From an uncultured Eubacteriales bacterium (GTDB lineage Bacteria; Bacillota; Clostridia; Christensenellales; Borkfalkiaceae), in the NCBI GenBank assembly GCA_900540805.1, contig UQHL01000021.1, forward strand, positions 1-51,459: a stretch of 51,459 nt of DNA, in the 5' to 3' direction. The position numbers and the translations under genes are program-made. The notes beneath the pieces were generated by a model that searched no databases, was not told the origin of the DNA, and was given only the letters and a program-made list of their open reading frames with translations. This document shows positions 36,555 to 45,509 of the stretch, one piece after another; positions within the stretch are counted from its first letter, which is position 1, and each line of letters begins with the position of its first letter.

Positions 36555-36588
36555 GTTAACGTTAATATTTTATTCCGTTAACGTTAAC
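36555..36588 (+). promoter_or_regulatory. Tandem LacI operators before the GH43/ABC cluster
   Basis: GTTAACGTTAAT at 36555-36566 and the perfect palindrome GTTAACGTTAAC at 36577-36588. The two are 22 bp apart, about two helical turns, so dimers would bind the same DNA face. They lie ~270 bp before the first structural gene. Confidence 0.7.
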
Positions 36589-36595
36589 GAGACAA

Positions 36596-36640
36596 AAAAG
36601 GCGTACGCCTTTTAGTAATTCAGAAAGCTGAATTACTAAA
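36596..36640 (+). promoter_or_regulatory. Two adjacent hairpins in the leader of the GH43/ABC cluster
   Basis: A perfect 18-bp palindrome (36596-36613) overlaps by three bases a second perfect hairpin with 13-bp arms (36611-36623 and 36628-36640). The first ends in TTTT and could terminate transcription; the second ends in A. The pair may terminate the LacI transcript and/or attenuate the next operon. Confidence 0.55.
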
Positions 36641-36710
36641 AAAAATCTTATCGGAAAATAATCGCCCGCTTATCCCTTCGAAGGGCGAAGAATAAAAGAC
36701 GAGGAGGAAA

Positions 36711-36746
36711 ATGTATGAAATGAGGAAAAGTCTTTCGATTGTGTAA
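36711..36746 (+). CDS. Possible 11-residue leader peptide
   Basis: ATG 36711 follows a good GAGGAGG site at six bases, then eleven codons to a TAA. It lies in the leader 100 bp before the first structural gene. The ribosome binding site is as good as those of real genes nearby, but a frame this short can occur by chance. No recognisable regulatory codon run is seen. Confidence 0.25.
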   Translation: MYEMRKSLSIV

Positions 36747-36850
36747 AAATCCGTGAACGTATTTTTCTGCCCGTGGACAGCAGGGCAAAATTAACAAAGA
36801 AAGAGGGATTAATTTTCCAAATAATTCAAACACTATAACAGGAGGCAAGT

Positions 36851-38884
36851 ATGAAAAAAACTTTCAAGATTGTATGTTCTTCTATGCTCAGTCTGCTTTT
36901 GGCGGCGGGCGCGCTTGCAGGCTGCAAGGATTCCGGTTCCAGCAGCAGCGAAGCAAATTTTACCTGGACGGGATTGACCGAAACCACGGTGGCCGCGGGG
37001 GATCCGTTCGATTTGATGGAGGGCGTTAAGGTTACGAACGCCGCCGGAACGGACATCACCTCGTCCGTCACGGTTCTTACGCTGGACGAAAACGAACAGG
37101 AACTTACCGAGCTCGGCGTGTATGACGATTACGACGACTTTGACTATCACATCACGGGCGTTTACACGGTCTATTACATGGCTACGGACGGAGGCGAGAA
37201 AGAGTTTGAAAGCCGCGAAGTGACGGTTGAAAAACAACACAATGTCTCTAACGGCGATTTCGCCGTAGAAAACAAGGACGGTTTCTTTGACTGGCAGCTC
37301 GATACGCCGGGCGGAAGCACTACGATGGAAAAGGTAACGGAGGGCACGGCGAAAAAGCCCAAGTTCAATATTACGAATCTCGGCAATGCATGGTATTCTT
37401 TGCAATATATGTCTTCCTGTAACCTGAAAGAGGGTGAAACGTATAAAATCACCGTCAATGCGAAATCCGCAACGGGAAAATCCGTTGCGTTCGGGTTTGA
37501 AAATCCTTCCAACAACTATGCGATGATGCAGGGGCTTACGGCTTATACCCTCGGCGAATCGTATGCGGACTATGTAAGCTATTACACGGCCAACGCAGAC
37601 TACACCAACGCGAAAGCGGTGCTGTATTTCGGGTATATGCTGGAGGAAGACACGGCGAAGGCATATGATCTGACAATCAACAGCATTAAGATCGAAAAAG
37701 TGGAAAAGTGCAACGAAGTGACGTTTACGGGCGTGGACAACGCTACGTTCTATGCGGAATCCGAAGAACTGAAAGCCTTTATCGCCAATCCCAAGGCGGG
37801 AGTGACGGCAAAAAACGGGGAGACCGATCTCACTGACCGCATCACCGTAAAGGGCGAGGTATCCGAAAAGATTATGGAGGGCACCAACTTTACGCTCGCT
37901 TACGTCGTGGAAAATCAAAACGGCCCCTCGGCGATCGCCTATCGCTCAATCAAAGTCCGTCTCAAAAAGGAACACCCGTACAGCCTCATCAACGGCACGT
38001 TTGATGAAAACATCAATTTCTGGACGCAGGACGTCGTACAGAGCGAGGGTACCGGCAAAGCGGTTTATGAATGGGCCGAGGGTGACGCAAAAGAAGGCGC
38101 GGCGAAAATTACGATCGAAAACCCTTCCACCGCCGGATGGCACATCCAGTTCCGGCAGGATGTCTCTATGGAAAAGAATACCAACTATATCATCAAAATC
38201 CGCGCGAAGGCGAGCGTCAACCGCACCATCGATCTCGAACTCAATGCGGGCGGCAGCAATTCTTCGTATCAAATCCCTCTGACTACGGAATATACCGAAC
38301 AGGAAATCTATTATTCCGCACCTGCGAATACGACAGGCTTCCGCTTCCTTTTGGGCGGCGGCGGATCGGCCAACAACGGCAGCATAATCTGGATTGACTC
38401 TGCGGAAATCACGCTTGATCCCGATACGACGCAGTATGCGGGCTGGCAGCTTAAAAATTCCGACTTCGAATACGGTATGAGACATTGGGGTTCTGAAGGC
38501 TCTGCATTCGTAGAGGGTTCGGACGACAACGGTAAATATGTTTCTTCGACTTTTGCAAACAACACCTCCGCAGGTTGGAATATTCAGCTTCGTCAGGACG
38601 GCAAGCAGTTCGAAGCGGGCAAAACCTATAAGCTTATCGTCAAAGCAAACTCCACCGTCGATAGAGATATTACAGTGGAAATCAATCCGGATATGACGGC
38701 TTCCAAGGGAAAAAATACGAAATTCCATTTCACGAGCGAGGTTCAGACCTTTGAATTTGAATTTACGTTCGACGAAGTTGCGAACAATACGCGCGTCGGC
38801 ATGCTGCTTGGCGGAAACAACATCAAGGATTCTACGGTCAAAATCTATCAGTTCGAGATCGTCGAAGTGCCTGCCGAAGCCTAA
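36851..38884 (+). CDS. Carbohydrate-binding surface lipoprotein (CBM4/9-like domains)
   Basis: The protein has 677 residues, AGGAGG upstream. Lipobox L-A-G-C, Cys25. An Ig-like domain (about 38-130) is followed by three beta-sandwich domains. They open with N-G-D-F-A (about 134), N-G-T-F-D-E-N (about 380) and N-S-D-F-E-Y-G (about 537), the usual start of CBM_4_9-type domains, and contain repeated W-x-I-Q-x-R-Q-D motifs (W-H-I-Q-F-R-Q-D and W-N-I-Q-L-R-Q-D). A further Ig-like part sits at about 290-375. The last two domains are close paralogues. No catalytic residues seen. As first gene of the LacI-controlled cluster it probably captures polysaccharide for the GH43 enzymes. Confidence 0.8.
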   Translation: MKKTFKIVCSSMLSLLLAAGALAGCKDSGSSSSEANFTWTGLTETTVAAGDPFDLMEGVKVTNAAGTDITSSVTVLTLDENEQELTELGVYDDYDDFDYHITGVYTVYYMATDGGEKEFESREVTVEKQHNVSNGDFAVENKDGFFDWQLDTPGGSTTMEKVTEGTAKKPKFNITNLGNAWYSLQYMSSCNLKEGETYKITVNAKSATGKSVAFGFENPSNNYAMMQGLTAYTLGESYADYVSYYTANADYTNAKAVLYFGYMLEEDTAKAYDLTINSIKIEKVEKCNEVTFTGVDNATFYAESEELKAFIANPKAGVTAKNGETDLTDRITVKGEVSEKIMEGTNFTLAYVVENQNGPSAIAYRSIKVRLKKEHPYSLINGTFDENINFWTQDVVQSEGTGKAVYEWAEGDAKEGAAKITIENPSTAGWHIQFRQDVSMEKNTNYIIKIRAKASVNRTIDLELNAGGSNSSYQIPLTTEYTEQEIYYSAPANTTGFRFLLGGGGSANNGSIIWIDSAEITLDPDTTQYAGWQLKNSDFEYGMRHWGSEGSAFVEGSDDNGKYVSSTFANNTSAGWNIQLRQDGKQFEAGKTYKLIVKANSTVDRDITVEINPDMTASKGKNTKFHFTSEVQTFEFEFTFDEVANNTRVGMLLGGNNIKDSTVKIYQFEIVEVPAEA

Positions 38885-38900
38885 AGCCTAAAGGTGAGCG

Positions 38901-40037
38901 ATGAAAAAAATTGCAGCAATATTGTTGGCGGCCTCTATGCTGGCGGCGGGGCTGGGAAGTTGTGCGGACGGCTCGACTTCCCAGAGCACCGGCGGAAGCG
39001 GGAATTCGGCGCAGACGGAGTATAACAATCCCGTTTATGAGCCCGTATTCGCCGATCCCTGCATCATCGAGCATGAGGGGAAATATTACGCCTATGCGAC
39101 GGAGGATTACGGCGAATGGAAGCCGAGCGACGATCCTCTCGAATACGTGTCAAACAAGCAAATCGTACCCATTCTCGAATCGGACGATCTCGTGCATTGG
39201 TACTTCAAGAATGCCGCGTTCACCGCGCTTAAAAAACCGAGCTGGGGAACGATGGGCGCAAACGTGTGGGCTCCCGACGTCGTGAAAATCGGAAACTCTT
39301 TCGTCATGTATTACGCGCTTTCGGTATGGGGCGATCCCGATCCGGGAATCGGCGTGGCGACTGCTCCCGAGCCTTGGGGACCCTGGACGGATCAGGGAAA
39401 GCTTTTCAGCTCAAACGAAATCGGCGTGAACAATTCGATCGATCCTGCCGTATTCCAAGCCCGGGACGGACATTATTATATGATATGGGGCAGCTTCCGC
39501 GGTTTGTACGGCGTCCGGCTGACGGATGACGGCCTCGCGTTGGAGGGCGGTCTGGAAGCCGCAAAAGCGAACAAGAAGCTCGTCGCGGGACTGGATACGT
39601 CAACGCCGTTCAACCTTGCGACTTACGAGGCACCTTATATCGTGTATAAGGACGGATACTATTATATGTTCGTATCCAGCGGCTCCTGCTGCGAAGGCTT
39701 GAATTCGACGTACCACGTGCGCGTGGGGAGATCGACCGACCCCCTCGGCCCTTATTACGACGATCAGGGCAGGGATATGTGCGGCGAAAACCGCGGCGCG
39801 GTCGTCCTGCAGGCGAGCGCCGATTTCGTTGGCGTCGGGCATAATGCGGTCATTCAGGACGACGCGGGAAACTGGTATATCGTCTATCACGGATTCGATA
39901 CCGATAAACCCGGTACGTACGGCAATTCCAACCGCAGATCGCTGTTGATCGACAAGCTGGAATGGGACGGGGACTTTCCGCAGACAAAGGATAAGATTGC
40001 CGGAAAAAGCGGTATGCCGCTTCCCGTCATCAAATAA
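38901..40037 (+). CDS. GH43 glycoside hydrolase lipoprotein (arabinanase-like)
   Basis: The protein has 378 residues. Lipobox L-G-S-C, Cys21. The five-bladed propeller catalytic triad of GH43 is visible: general base Asp52 in F-A-D-P, pKa-modulating Asp181 in N-S-I-D-P, and general acid Glu243 in Y-E-A-P. The segment W-A-P-D-V-V also is standard. GH43 enzymes act on arabinan, arabinoxylan or xylo-oligosaccharides; a lipidated form would cut at the cell surface. It is a clear paralogue of the lipoprotein at 44180, sharing long blocks around W-G-D and E-I-G-V. Starts 16 bp after the CBM lipoprotein. Confidence 0.9.
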   Translation: MKKIAAILLAASMLAAGLGSCADGSTSQSTGGSGNSAQTEYNNPVYEPVFADPCIIEHEGKYYAYATEDYGEWKPSDDPLEYVSNKQIVPILESDDLVHWYFKNAAFTALKKPSWGTMGANVWAPDVVKIGNSFVMYYALSVWGDPDPGIGVATAPEPWGPWTDQGKLFSSNEIGVNNSIDPAVFQARDGHYYMIWGSFRGLYGVRLTDDGLALEGGLEAAKANKKLVAGLDTSTPFNLATYEAPYIVYKDGYYYMFVSSGSCCEGLNSTYHVRVGRSTDPLGPYYDDQGRDMCGENRGAVVLQASADFVGVGHNAVIQDDAGNWYIVYHGFDTDKPGTYGNSNRRSLLIDKLEWDGDFPQTKDKIAGKSGMPLPVIK

Positions 40038-40122
40038 TTTCGGACAATTAAAAATATTTCCGCAGGGAAGCTTCTCTGCGGAAGAACGTTTATCATTAAA
40101 TCACAGGTAAAGAGGTTATTCT

Positions 40123-41424
40123 ATGAAAAATAAATTTCTTACAGGTTTGTTTTCTGTTTTATTGGCAGGAACTATGACTTTGGGCTTTGCGGCTTGCGGA
40201 GGCGGCGGAGGCGACGATGACTCCGCTGCAGGAGGCACGGTTTCTTTGAAGCTGTGGACGCCCATAACGGGCGCCGATCTGACGGTGTTCAACCGCATGA
40301 TTACAAGATTCAATCAGCAGCACGAAGGAGAGATCCGCGTGGATCACCAATCGGACGTGCGCGACACCCACTATAACAATCTGAAAAACAACATTCCCAA
40401 CAACGGGCCGGACATGGCGATTATTCACAGCCAGCTCGTCAAAAATTATGCGGAATACGAATATATCGTTCCCATCGACAGCAGCTTCTTTACAAAAGAG
40501 ACGATCGATCCCGCGGGATATCAGCAGAACGTCATGTCCACCCTCATTGCGGGAGAAAATTCCTATTACGGATTTCCGCTCGACATTCATCCCATCGTCC
40601 TGTATTACAACAAGGACCTTGTAGGCGAAAACGAGCTGCCCCACAACTATACCGAGCTGATGACGCTGGCGAAGAAACTGACAAATACCTCCACCCAGGT
40701 ATGGGGCCTTCCTATTTCCACGCTGTGGCCGACCGAATTCACTTATACCACGGCGCTTTATCAGGCGGGCGGCGAGGAAATCGATACGGCGACCAGCCAG
40801 CCGAAATTCAATACGCCGGAAGGTGCGGAAGCCGCGGAAAACCTGCGCGATATTATTTATAAGCACAAGGTATCCCCCGAAAATCTGCAGACGGACGCGG
40901 ACCTCGGACTCTTTACGTCGGGCAAAGCGGCGTTCCACATCCAGGGATGCTGGCAGCTCCTTTCCCTCAAGGAAGCGCTCGGAGACAGCCTCGGCGTCAT
41001 GAGTCTGTCCGGGCTGCTTACCGATAAGACGGGCGGAAACAGCCAGCAGGTTATGGCGCGTTCGCACGTGTTTACCGTGGCGAGACAGAAGCGCACCATA
41101 AGCCAGCGCAAGAAAGAGGCGATGGTTACCTTTATCAAATGGATGGGGGAAAACTCCGCCGAATGGTCGGGTGCGGGACAGATCCCCGCGTTTAATGCGG
41201 CGCGCGAAACCGATGAATTCAAAAACGCGCCTTACGTCAACGATTTCGGCGATCCGACCATATTCCGTACCGCAGCTTCCGCGACGTATTTCGAATCGGG
41301 GTACGAAACCGTGTTCCAGTACGTGACGACCATCATGACGAGCGGAACTTCGAATATCGCCGAACAGTTGAAGAAAGCGGAAGAAGAGGCGAAGAAAGCG
41401 GTCAACACCGAAATGAACGGTTGA
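40123..41424 (+). CDS. Extracellular solute-binding lipoprotein, family 1
   Basis: The protein has 433 residues, the usual length for CUT1 binding proteins. Lipobox F-A-A-C, Cys25, followed by a Gly/Asp linker. The N-terminal strand reads L-K-L-W-T-P, then the helix M-I-T-R-F-N, and Y-G-F-P-L-D-I-H-P-I-V-L-Y-Y-N-K-D-L near residues 147-164 is the family-1 hinge pattern. Placed before two permeases, it supplies the ligand for import. With GH43 neighbours, arabino- or xylo-oligosaccharides are likely ligands, by inference. Confidence 0.92.
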   Translation: MKNKFLTGLFSVLLAGTMTLGFAACGGGGGDDDSAAGGTVSLKLWTPITGADLTVFNRMITRFNQQHEGEIRVDHQSDVRDTHYNNLKNNIPNNGPDMAIIHSQLVKNYAEYEYIVPIDSSFFTKETIDPAGYQQNVMSTLIAGENSYYGFPLDIHPIVLYYNKDLVGENELPHNYTELMTLAKKLTNTSTQVWGLPISTLWPTEFTYTTALYQAGGEEIDTATSQPKFNTPEGAEAAENLRDIIYKHKVSPENLQTDADLGLFTSGKAAFHIQGCWQLLSLKEALGDSLGVMSLSGLLTDKTGGNSQQVMARSHVFTVARQKRTISQRKKEAMVTFIKWMGENSAEWSGAGQIPAFNAARETDEFKNAPYVNDFGDPTIFRTAASATYFESGYETVFQYVTTIMTSGTSNIAEQLKKAEEEAKKAVNTEMNG

Positions 41425-41452
41425 TTTCAGGCATATTTAAGAGGTGGTGCAC

Positions 41453-42367
41453 ATGAATGAAAAATACACGGATACGTCCGAAAAAACTGTTCTCAGGAAG
41501 CTGAGTCTCTTCAAGCGGCAATTTTACGGCTTTCTGTTCGCGGTGCCTTTCCTCGTAATTTTTGCCCTGTTCTTTATTTTTCCGTTTTTCAGCGGGATCG
41601 CGCAGAGCTTTGTCAACAGAAAAGGGGAGTTTGTAGGCTTACAGAATTATCGTAATATTCTGTTCAGCCAGGACTTTACCTACCGCGCCGATTTTTTCCG
41701 CGGGCTGAAAAACACGCTGACGTTTGTCGTATTTGCGGTTCCGTTGCTCATCGTCATTCCGCTGTTTATAGCCGTGCTGATAGACATTCAGCCCAAGGGC
41801 TACAAGTTCTTCCGGGCGTTGCTTTTCATGCCGACGGTATTCTCTATTTCCTCGGTCATTCTTATGTGGAAGCGCGTCCTCGAAGTGGAAACGGGGTTCA
41901 TTAACGGGATTTTCAAATTTTTCAATATGAACCAGATAAATTTTTTGGGCTCCCAGCCATGGGCGTGGATTTCCCTGCTGGTGGTCACCATATGGTGGAC
42001 GATGGGTACAAATATCGTCATTCTCGGCGCGGGGCTCAAAAATATCGATAAAGCGGTGTATGAGGCCGCCGCCATCGACGGCGCCTCCTATATCAAAACG
42101 GTTTTTTCGATCACCTTGCCTCTGCTGGTGGGGCAGATCATCGTCGTGTTTATTATGACCCTGCTCGCTTCCTTCAACGTTTACGGCCAGCCGGCTCTGC
42201 TTACGGTGGGAGGCCCCGAACGAAGTACCCAGGTGCTTTTAATGGTTATTCTCGACAACCTTTTCGACAGACCTTACGTTGCGTCGGCGATGTCGTTGAT
42301 GCTCGGCGCTATCATGATCGTAATCAGCCTGGCGCAGGCGGCGATCGCGCGCAAAAGGAGGGATTGA
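41453..42367 (+). CDS. CUT1 sugar ABC transporter permease (UgpA/MalF-like)
   Basis: The protein has 304 residues. ATG 41453 preferred with GAGGTGG upstream; GTG codons at 41444 and 41447 fall in that site. Six membrane segments, first about 22-45. The EAA loop (about 195-225) has V-Y-E-A-A-A-I-D-G-A. One base separates its stop from the next start, so the two permeases are coupled. No ATPase gene nearby. Confidence 0.94.
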   Translation: MNEKYTDTSEKTVLRKLSLFKRQFYGFLFAVPFLVIFALFFIFPFFSGIAQSFVNRKGEFVGLQNYRNILFSQDFTYRADFFRGLKNTLTFVVFAVPLLIVIPLFIAVLIDIQPKGYKFFRALLFMPTVFSISSVILMWKRVLEVETGFINGIFKFFNMNQINFLGSQPWAWISLLVVTIWWTMGTNIVILGAGLKNIDKAVYEAAAIDGASYIKTVFSITLPLLVGQIIVVFIMTLLASFNVYGQPALLTVGGPERSTQVLLMVILDNLFDRPYVASAMSLMLGAIMIVISLAQAAIARKRRD

Positions 42368-42368
42368 T

Positions 42369-43229
42369 ATGGCGACGGCGAAACTCAAAACAAAATTCAA
42401 TCTCGGCGAACGCCGCCGCAAAGTTGTGGCGTTTGTTCTGCTCACCGTCATCAGCGTGCTTTGTGCGCTGCCTCTCTTGTGGGCATTCGGCACTTCCTTT
42501 AAGAAAAACGCTTTGACCGATATCACGTCGATCATTCCGAAAGAGTTTTCTTTTGATAACTATATTCAGCTTTTTTCAAACAAGGACGCGCCCGTGTTCC
42601 GCTGGATGCTCAACAGCGTGTTTATTTCCGGCATACACACCGTGCTCTATCTCATTATCGCGGCTTTGGCGGGGTTCGCTTTCGGCGTGGCGGAATGGAA
42701 GGGACGGAACGTGGTGTTCGGGCTGTTGCTGGCGACGGCCTTGATCCCCAACATCATCAACCTTGTTCCTCTCTATAAGCTCATCACGTCCATGGAGCTC
42801 AACGGCAATCCTCTTGCGCTTATCCTTCCCGGATTGGGCGGGGTGCTCTACATGATGCTGATCCGTCAGTATTTTATGTCGGTGCCCAAGGAGCTTGTCG
42901 AAGCGGCTCAGCTGGAAGGGGCGGGGATGTTCAGGATTTTCCTGCGCATCGAAGTGCCGCTTTGTAAATCCGCGTTTATGGTTGTCGCGATGATGACTTT
43001 CATAGGCAGCTGGAACGACTATCTTTGGCCGTCTATCGCCATGGCGGGCGTCGAGAGCAAATATCTCACGCTTCCGCTCGGCATAGCCAAGCTGCTCGGA
43101 GACAACAACATTCAGTACGGCATGACGATGGCGGGCGCCGTAACTTCTATGCTGCCTACGCTGATCGTATATCTGTTCCTGCAGAACAAGGTCATCGAAA
43201 GCGTTGCAAACAGCGGCTCTAAATCCTGA
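42369..43229 (+). CDS. CUT1 sugar ABC transporter permease (UgpE/MalG-like)
   Basis: The protein has 286 residues; AGGAGGG lies inside the end of the previous gene. Six membrane segments, first about 17-38. The EAA loop (about 176-205) carries L-V-E-A-A-Q-L-E-G-A, with Glu in place of the usual Asp of I-D-G, a common variant. It ends the transporter part of the LacI-controlled cluster; two more GH43 genes follow. Confidence 0.94.
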   Translation: MATAKLKTKFNLGERRRKVVAFVLLTVISVLCALPLLWAFGTSFKKNALTDITSIIPKEFSFDNYIQLFSNKDAPVFRWMLNSVFISGIHTVLYLIIAALAGFAFGVAEWKGRNVVFGLLLATALIPNIINLVPLYKLITSMELNGNPLALILPGLGGVLYMMLIRQYFMSVPKELVEAAQLEGAGMFRIFLRIEVPLCKSAFMVVAMMTFIGSWNDYLWPSIAMAGVESKYLTLPLGIAKLLGDNNIQYGMTMAGAVTSMLPTLIVYLFLQNKVIESVANSGSKS

Positions 43230-43255
43230 TATCTATTCGGAGAAACTCGAACTTT

Positions 43256-44146
43256 ATGAATATACGACACATCACCGTGACGGATGTCACAAATATCGGC
43301 GACCCGTTTGTTTTACGCGTCGGTAACACCTATTATCTTTATGCTACTTCTTTTAAGGACGGATTCGATTACCGTACCTCTTCCGATCTCGTGCATTGGT
43401 CGGCTCCGAAAAAGGCTTATACCGCGGGAGAACGCAGTTTCGGCTACACCGATTTCTGGGCGCCCGAGGTAATCGAACACGAAGGCCGGTATCTCATGCA
43501 TTATACGGCCCGCCGCAGAAGCGACGATACCCTGCTGATCGGCGTCGCTGCCGCCGATCGGCCGGAGGGGCCTTTCGTCGATGTCACCGACGGACCGATG
43601 TTCGATTTCGGTTACGCGGCGATCGACGGACACGTCGTCCGCGACGGGACGGAGAACTATCTCTTCTATTCGAGAGATTGTTCCCAAAACGTCGTAGAGG
43701 GCAGGCGCGAAAGCCATATCTACGCCGTTCGCCTCGACGCTTCGCTCACCCGCACTTTGGGAGAGCCCGTGCTCCTTCTTAAACCCGACTGCCCCTGGGA
43801 GCTTGTAACGGGGGACACGAGGTGGAACGAGGGTCCGTTTGTCGTAAAGCGCGACGGTATCTATTACCTGATGTATTCCTCGGGATTTTTTGCGTCGCCG
43901 ACCTATTCGACGGGCTATGCCGTTTCGGATAAGCTGCTCGGCCCGTATAAGAAATCGCCGGACAATCCCTTGCTTTATTCGCAGGGGGAACTCAGCGGCC
44001 CCGGGCATAACAGCGTCGTGACTTCTGCGGACGGGACGGATTATTGCGTGTTTCACGTTCATACCGATCCCGCCAATCCCAGTCAGGACAGGCGCATGTG
44101 TTTTTGTCCGATCACCTTTGAAAAAGGGTGCATCCGTCAGCTTTGA
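43256..44146 (+). CDS. GH43 glycoside hydrolase, cytoplasmic
   Basis: The protein has 296 residues. No signal peptide. Catalytic residues by motif: Asp16 in I-G-D-P-F, Asp124 in A-I-D-G-H, Glu192 in W-N-E-G-P. W-A-P-E-V is also present. The lack of a signal places it in the cytoplasm, where it would trim oligosaccharides brought in by the adjacent transporter. It is more distant from the two lipidated GH43 proteins than they are from each other. The ribosome binding site (GGAG) is rather far from the ATG, so the start is less certain than for neighbours. Confidence 0.9.
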   Translation: MNIRHITVTDVTNIGDPFVLRVGNTYYLYATSFKDGFDYRTSSDLVHWSAPKKAYTAGERSFGYTDFWAPEVIEHEGRYLMHYTARRRSDDTLLIGVAAADRPEGPFVDVTDGPMFDFGYAAIDGHVVRDGTENYLFYSRDCSQNVVEGRRESHIYAVRLDASLTRTLGEPVLLLKPDCPWELVTGDTRWNEGPFVVKRDGIYYLMYSSGFFASPTYSTGYAVSDKLLGPYKKSPDNPLLYSQGELSGPGHNSVVTSADGTDYCVFHVHTDPANPSQDRRMCFCPITFEKGCIRQL

Positions 44147-44179
44147 GCGCCGCATTTTTGATGCGCGGAAGGAGTGTTT

Positions 44180-45259
44180 ATGAAAAAAACTTTTCTTGCA
44201 CAGGTTCTTTGCGTTTTTTGTACGGCCGTATTCTGTTTGGCGGGATGTTCGGCCGGCGGTAAGCCGTCGTCTTCCGACTCGGAAACTTCTTCTGCGGAAC
44301 CGGAGCCTGTGTATGTCACAAATCCGCTTACTCAATACGATACGGCCGATCCGCATATTTTGCGTTGGGAGGATTCGCTCTATCTCTATTCGACGGGCGG
44401 GAGGGTTTCCCGTTCCGACGACGGGACGACCTGGCAGGAAATCGGGAAGGTCGGTATTTCTCCGCAATGGGGAACCTCCGGCGCCGGATTTTGGGCCCCC
44501 GATATCGTGCGTATCGGCGATAAGTTATTGCTGTATTATTCTCTGTCCACCTGGGGGGATACCAATCCCGGCATAGGCGTCGCTTCTGCCGATCATCCCG
44601 AAGGCCCGTGGACGGATCACGGTAAACTGTTCAATTCTAAAGAAATAGGTGTCGCTAACTCTATCGACCCTTGCGTTTTTATCGGACAGGACGAAAAAGT
44701 TTATATGATCTGGGGCAGCTTTTACGGCTGCTTCGGCGTCGAATTGACCGAGGACGGGCTTGGCTTAAAAAACGGCCTGGAATATGCGCGGGAGAACAAG
44801 GTACTCGTTTCGGGCGCTGCGGGAGCTGCATGGGACGGATCGATGTTTGAGGGCTCGTACGTGATTTACAAGGACGGTTGGTATTATTATTTCGGGTCCA
44901 GCGGTACTTGCTGCGAGGAGTTAAGAAGCACCTATCACGTCCGTGTGGGACGCTCGAAAAATCCGCTCGGGCCGTATGTGGATTCTCGCGGGAGAGCGCT
45001 GGCAGGCTCGGGAAACGTGGGAGATCCCATTCTTTCAGGGGCGGGAAACTTTGTGGGGCCCGGACACAATTCCATCCTCATCGACGATCTCGGATATTAC
45101 TATATGGTCTATCATGTCTGGGTAAACGATAACGGAACGGGCAAGGGAAGATATCTTGCGATGTCACGGCTGGAATGGGATGAGGACGGCTGGTGCAGCG
45201 TGAAAGGAAATGCTCCCAGCAAGCGCGTCATCGCTCCTTATATCAAAAAATCAAAGTGA
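44180..45259 (+). CDS. GH43 glycoside hydrolase lipoprotein (arabinanase-like)
   Basis: The protein has 359 residues. ATG 44180 is preferred over GTG 44174 because GGAAGGAG ends just before it. Lipobox L-A-G-C, Cys23. Triad: Asp57 in A-D-P-H, Asp163 in N-S-I-D-P, Glu224 in F-E-G-S-Y. G-P-G-H-N-S-I follows near the C-terminus, as in endo-arabinanase-type GH43. Paralogue of the 38901 gene product. Likely a surface enzyme of the same glycan-use cluster and its last gene; a terminator follows at 45405. Confidence 0.9.
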   Translation: MKKTFLAQVLCVFCTAVFCLAGCSAGGKPSSSDSETSSAEPEPVYVTNPLTQYDTADPHILRWEDSLYLYSTGGRVSRSDDGTTWQEIGKVGISPQWGTSGAGFWAPDIVRIGDKLLLYYSLSTWGDTNPGIGVASADHPEGPWTDHGKLFNSKEIGVANSIDPCVFIGQDEKVYMIWGSFYGCFGVELTEDGLGLKNGLEYARENKVLVSGAAGAAWDGSMFEGSYVIYKDGWYYYFGSSGTCCEELRSTYHVRVGRSKNPLGPYVDSRGRALAGSGNVGDPILSGAGNFVGPGHNSILIDDLGYYYMVYHVWVNDNGTGKGRYLAMSRLEWDEDGWCSVKGNAPSKRVIAPYIKKSK

Positions 45260-45404
45260 AGGGAGAGCTTTTCAAAATTGATAAAATGAAGCGCCCAGGG
45301 CTTTGATGAACGTATTTTGTCGCTTTATATTGCCCGCATACATGCCGTCTCGTTTCTATTACCGTGCAGCAGGCAACTGCAGGCGATAAATCACAGAAAA
45401 AAAT

Positions 45405-45447
45405 AAAAAAACGGATTGTCGAATAAATTTCAAGCATCCGTTTTTTT
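45405..45447. terminator. Bidirectional terminator between the GH43 and Xre genes
   Basis: Stem of 12 bp with A tract on the left and T tract on the right (45405-45416 with 45436-45447), loop of 19 nt. It serves the + strand GH43 operon and the convergent minus-strand Xre gene. The 145 bp before it (45260-45404) hold no gene I can support. Confidence 0.8.
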
Positions 45448-45509
45448 ATTTTATGTAACAATGTATAGAGCAGTTGGCCTGAAAAGTCGCTTGGCGGCAA
45501 AATCTTTTA

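Noticed and set aside
45260..45404. Possible remnant peptide reading L-M-N-V-F-C-R-F-I-L-P-A-Y-M-P-S-R
   Set aside because: Short, without start or ribosome binding site, and I could not tie it to a known family.
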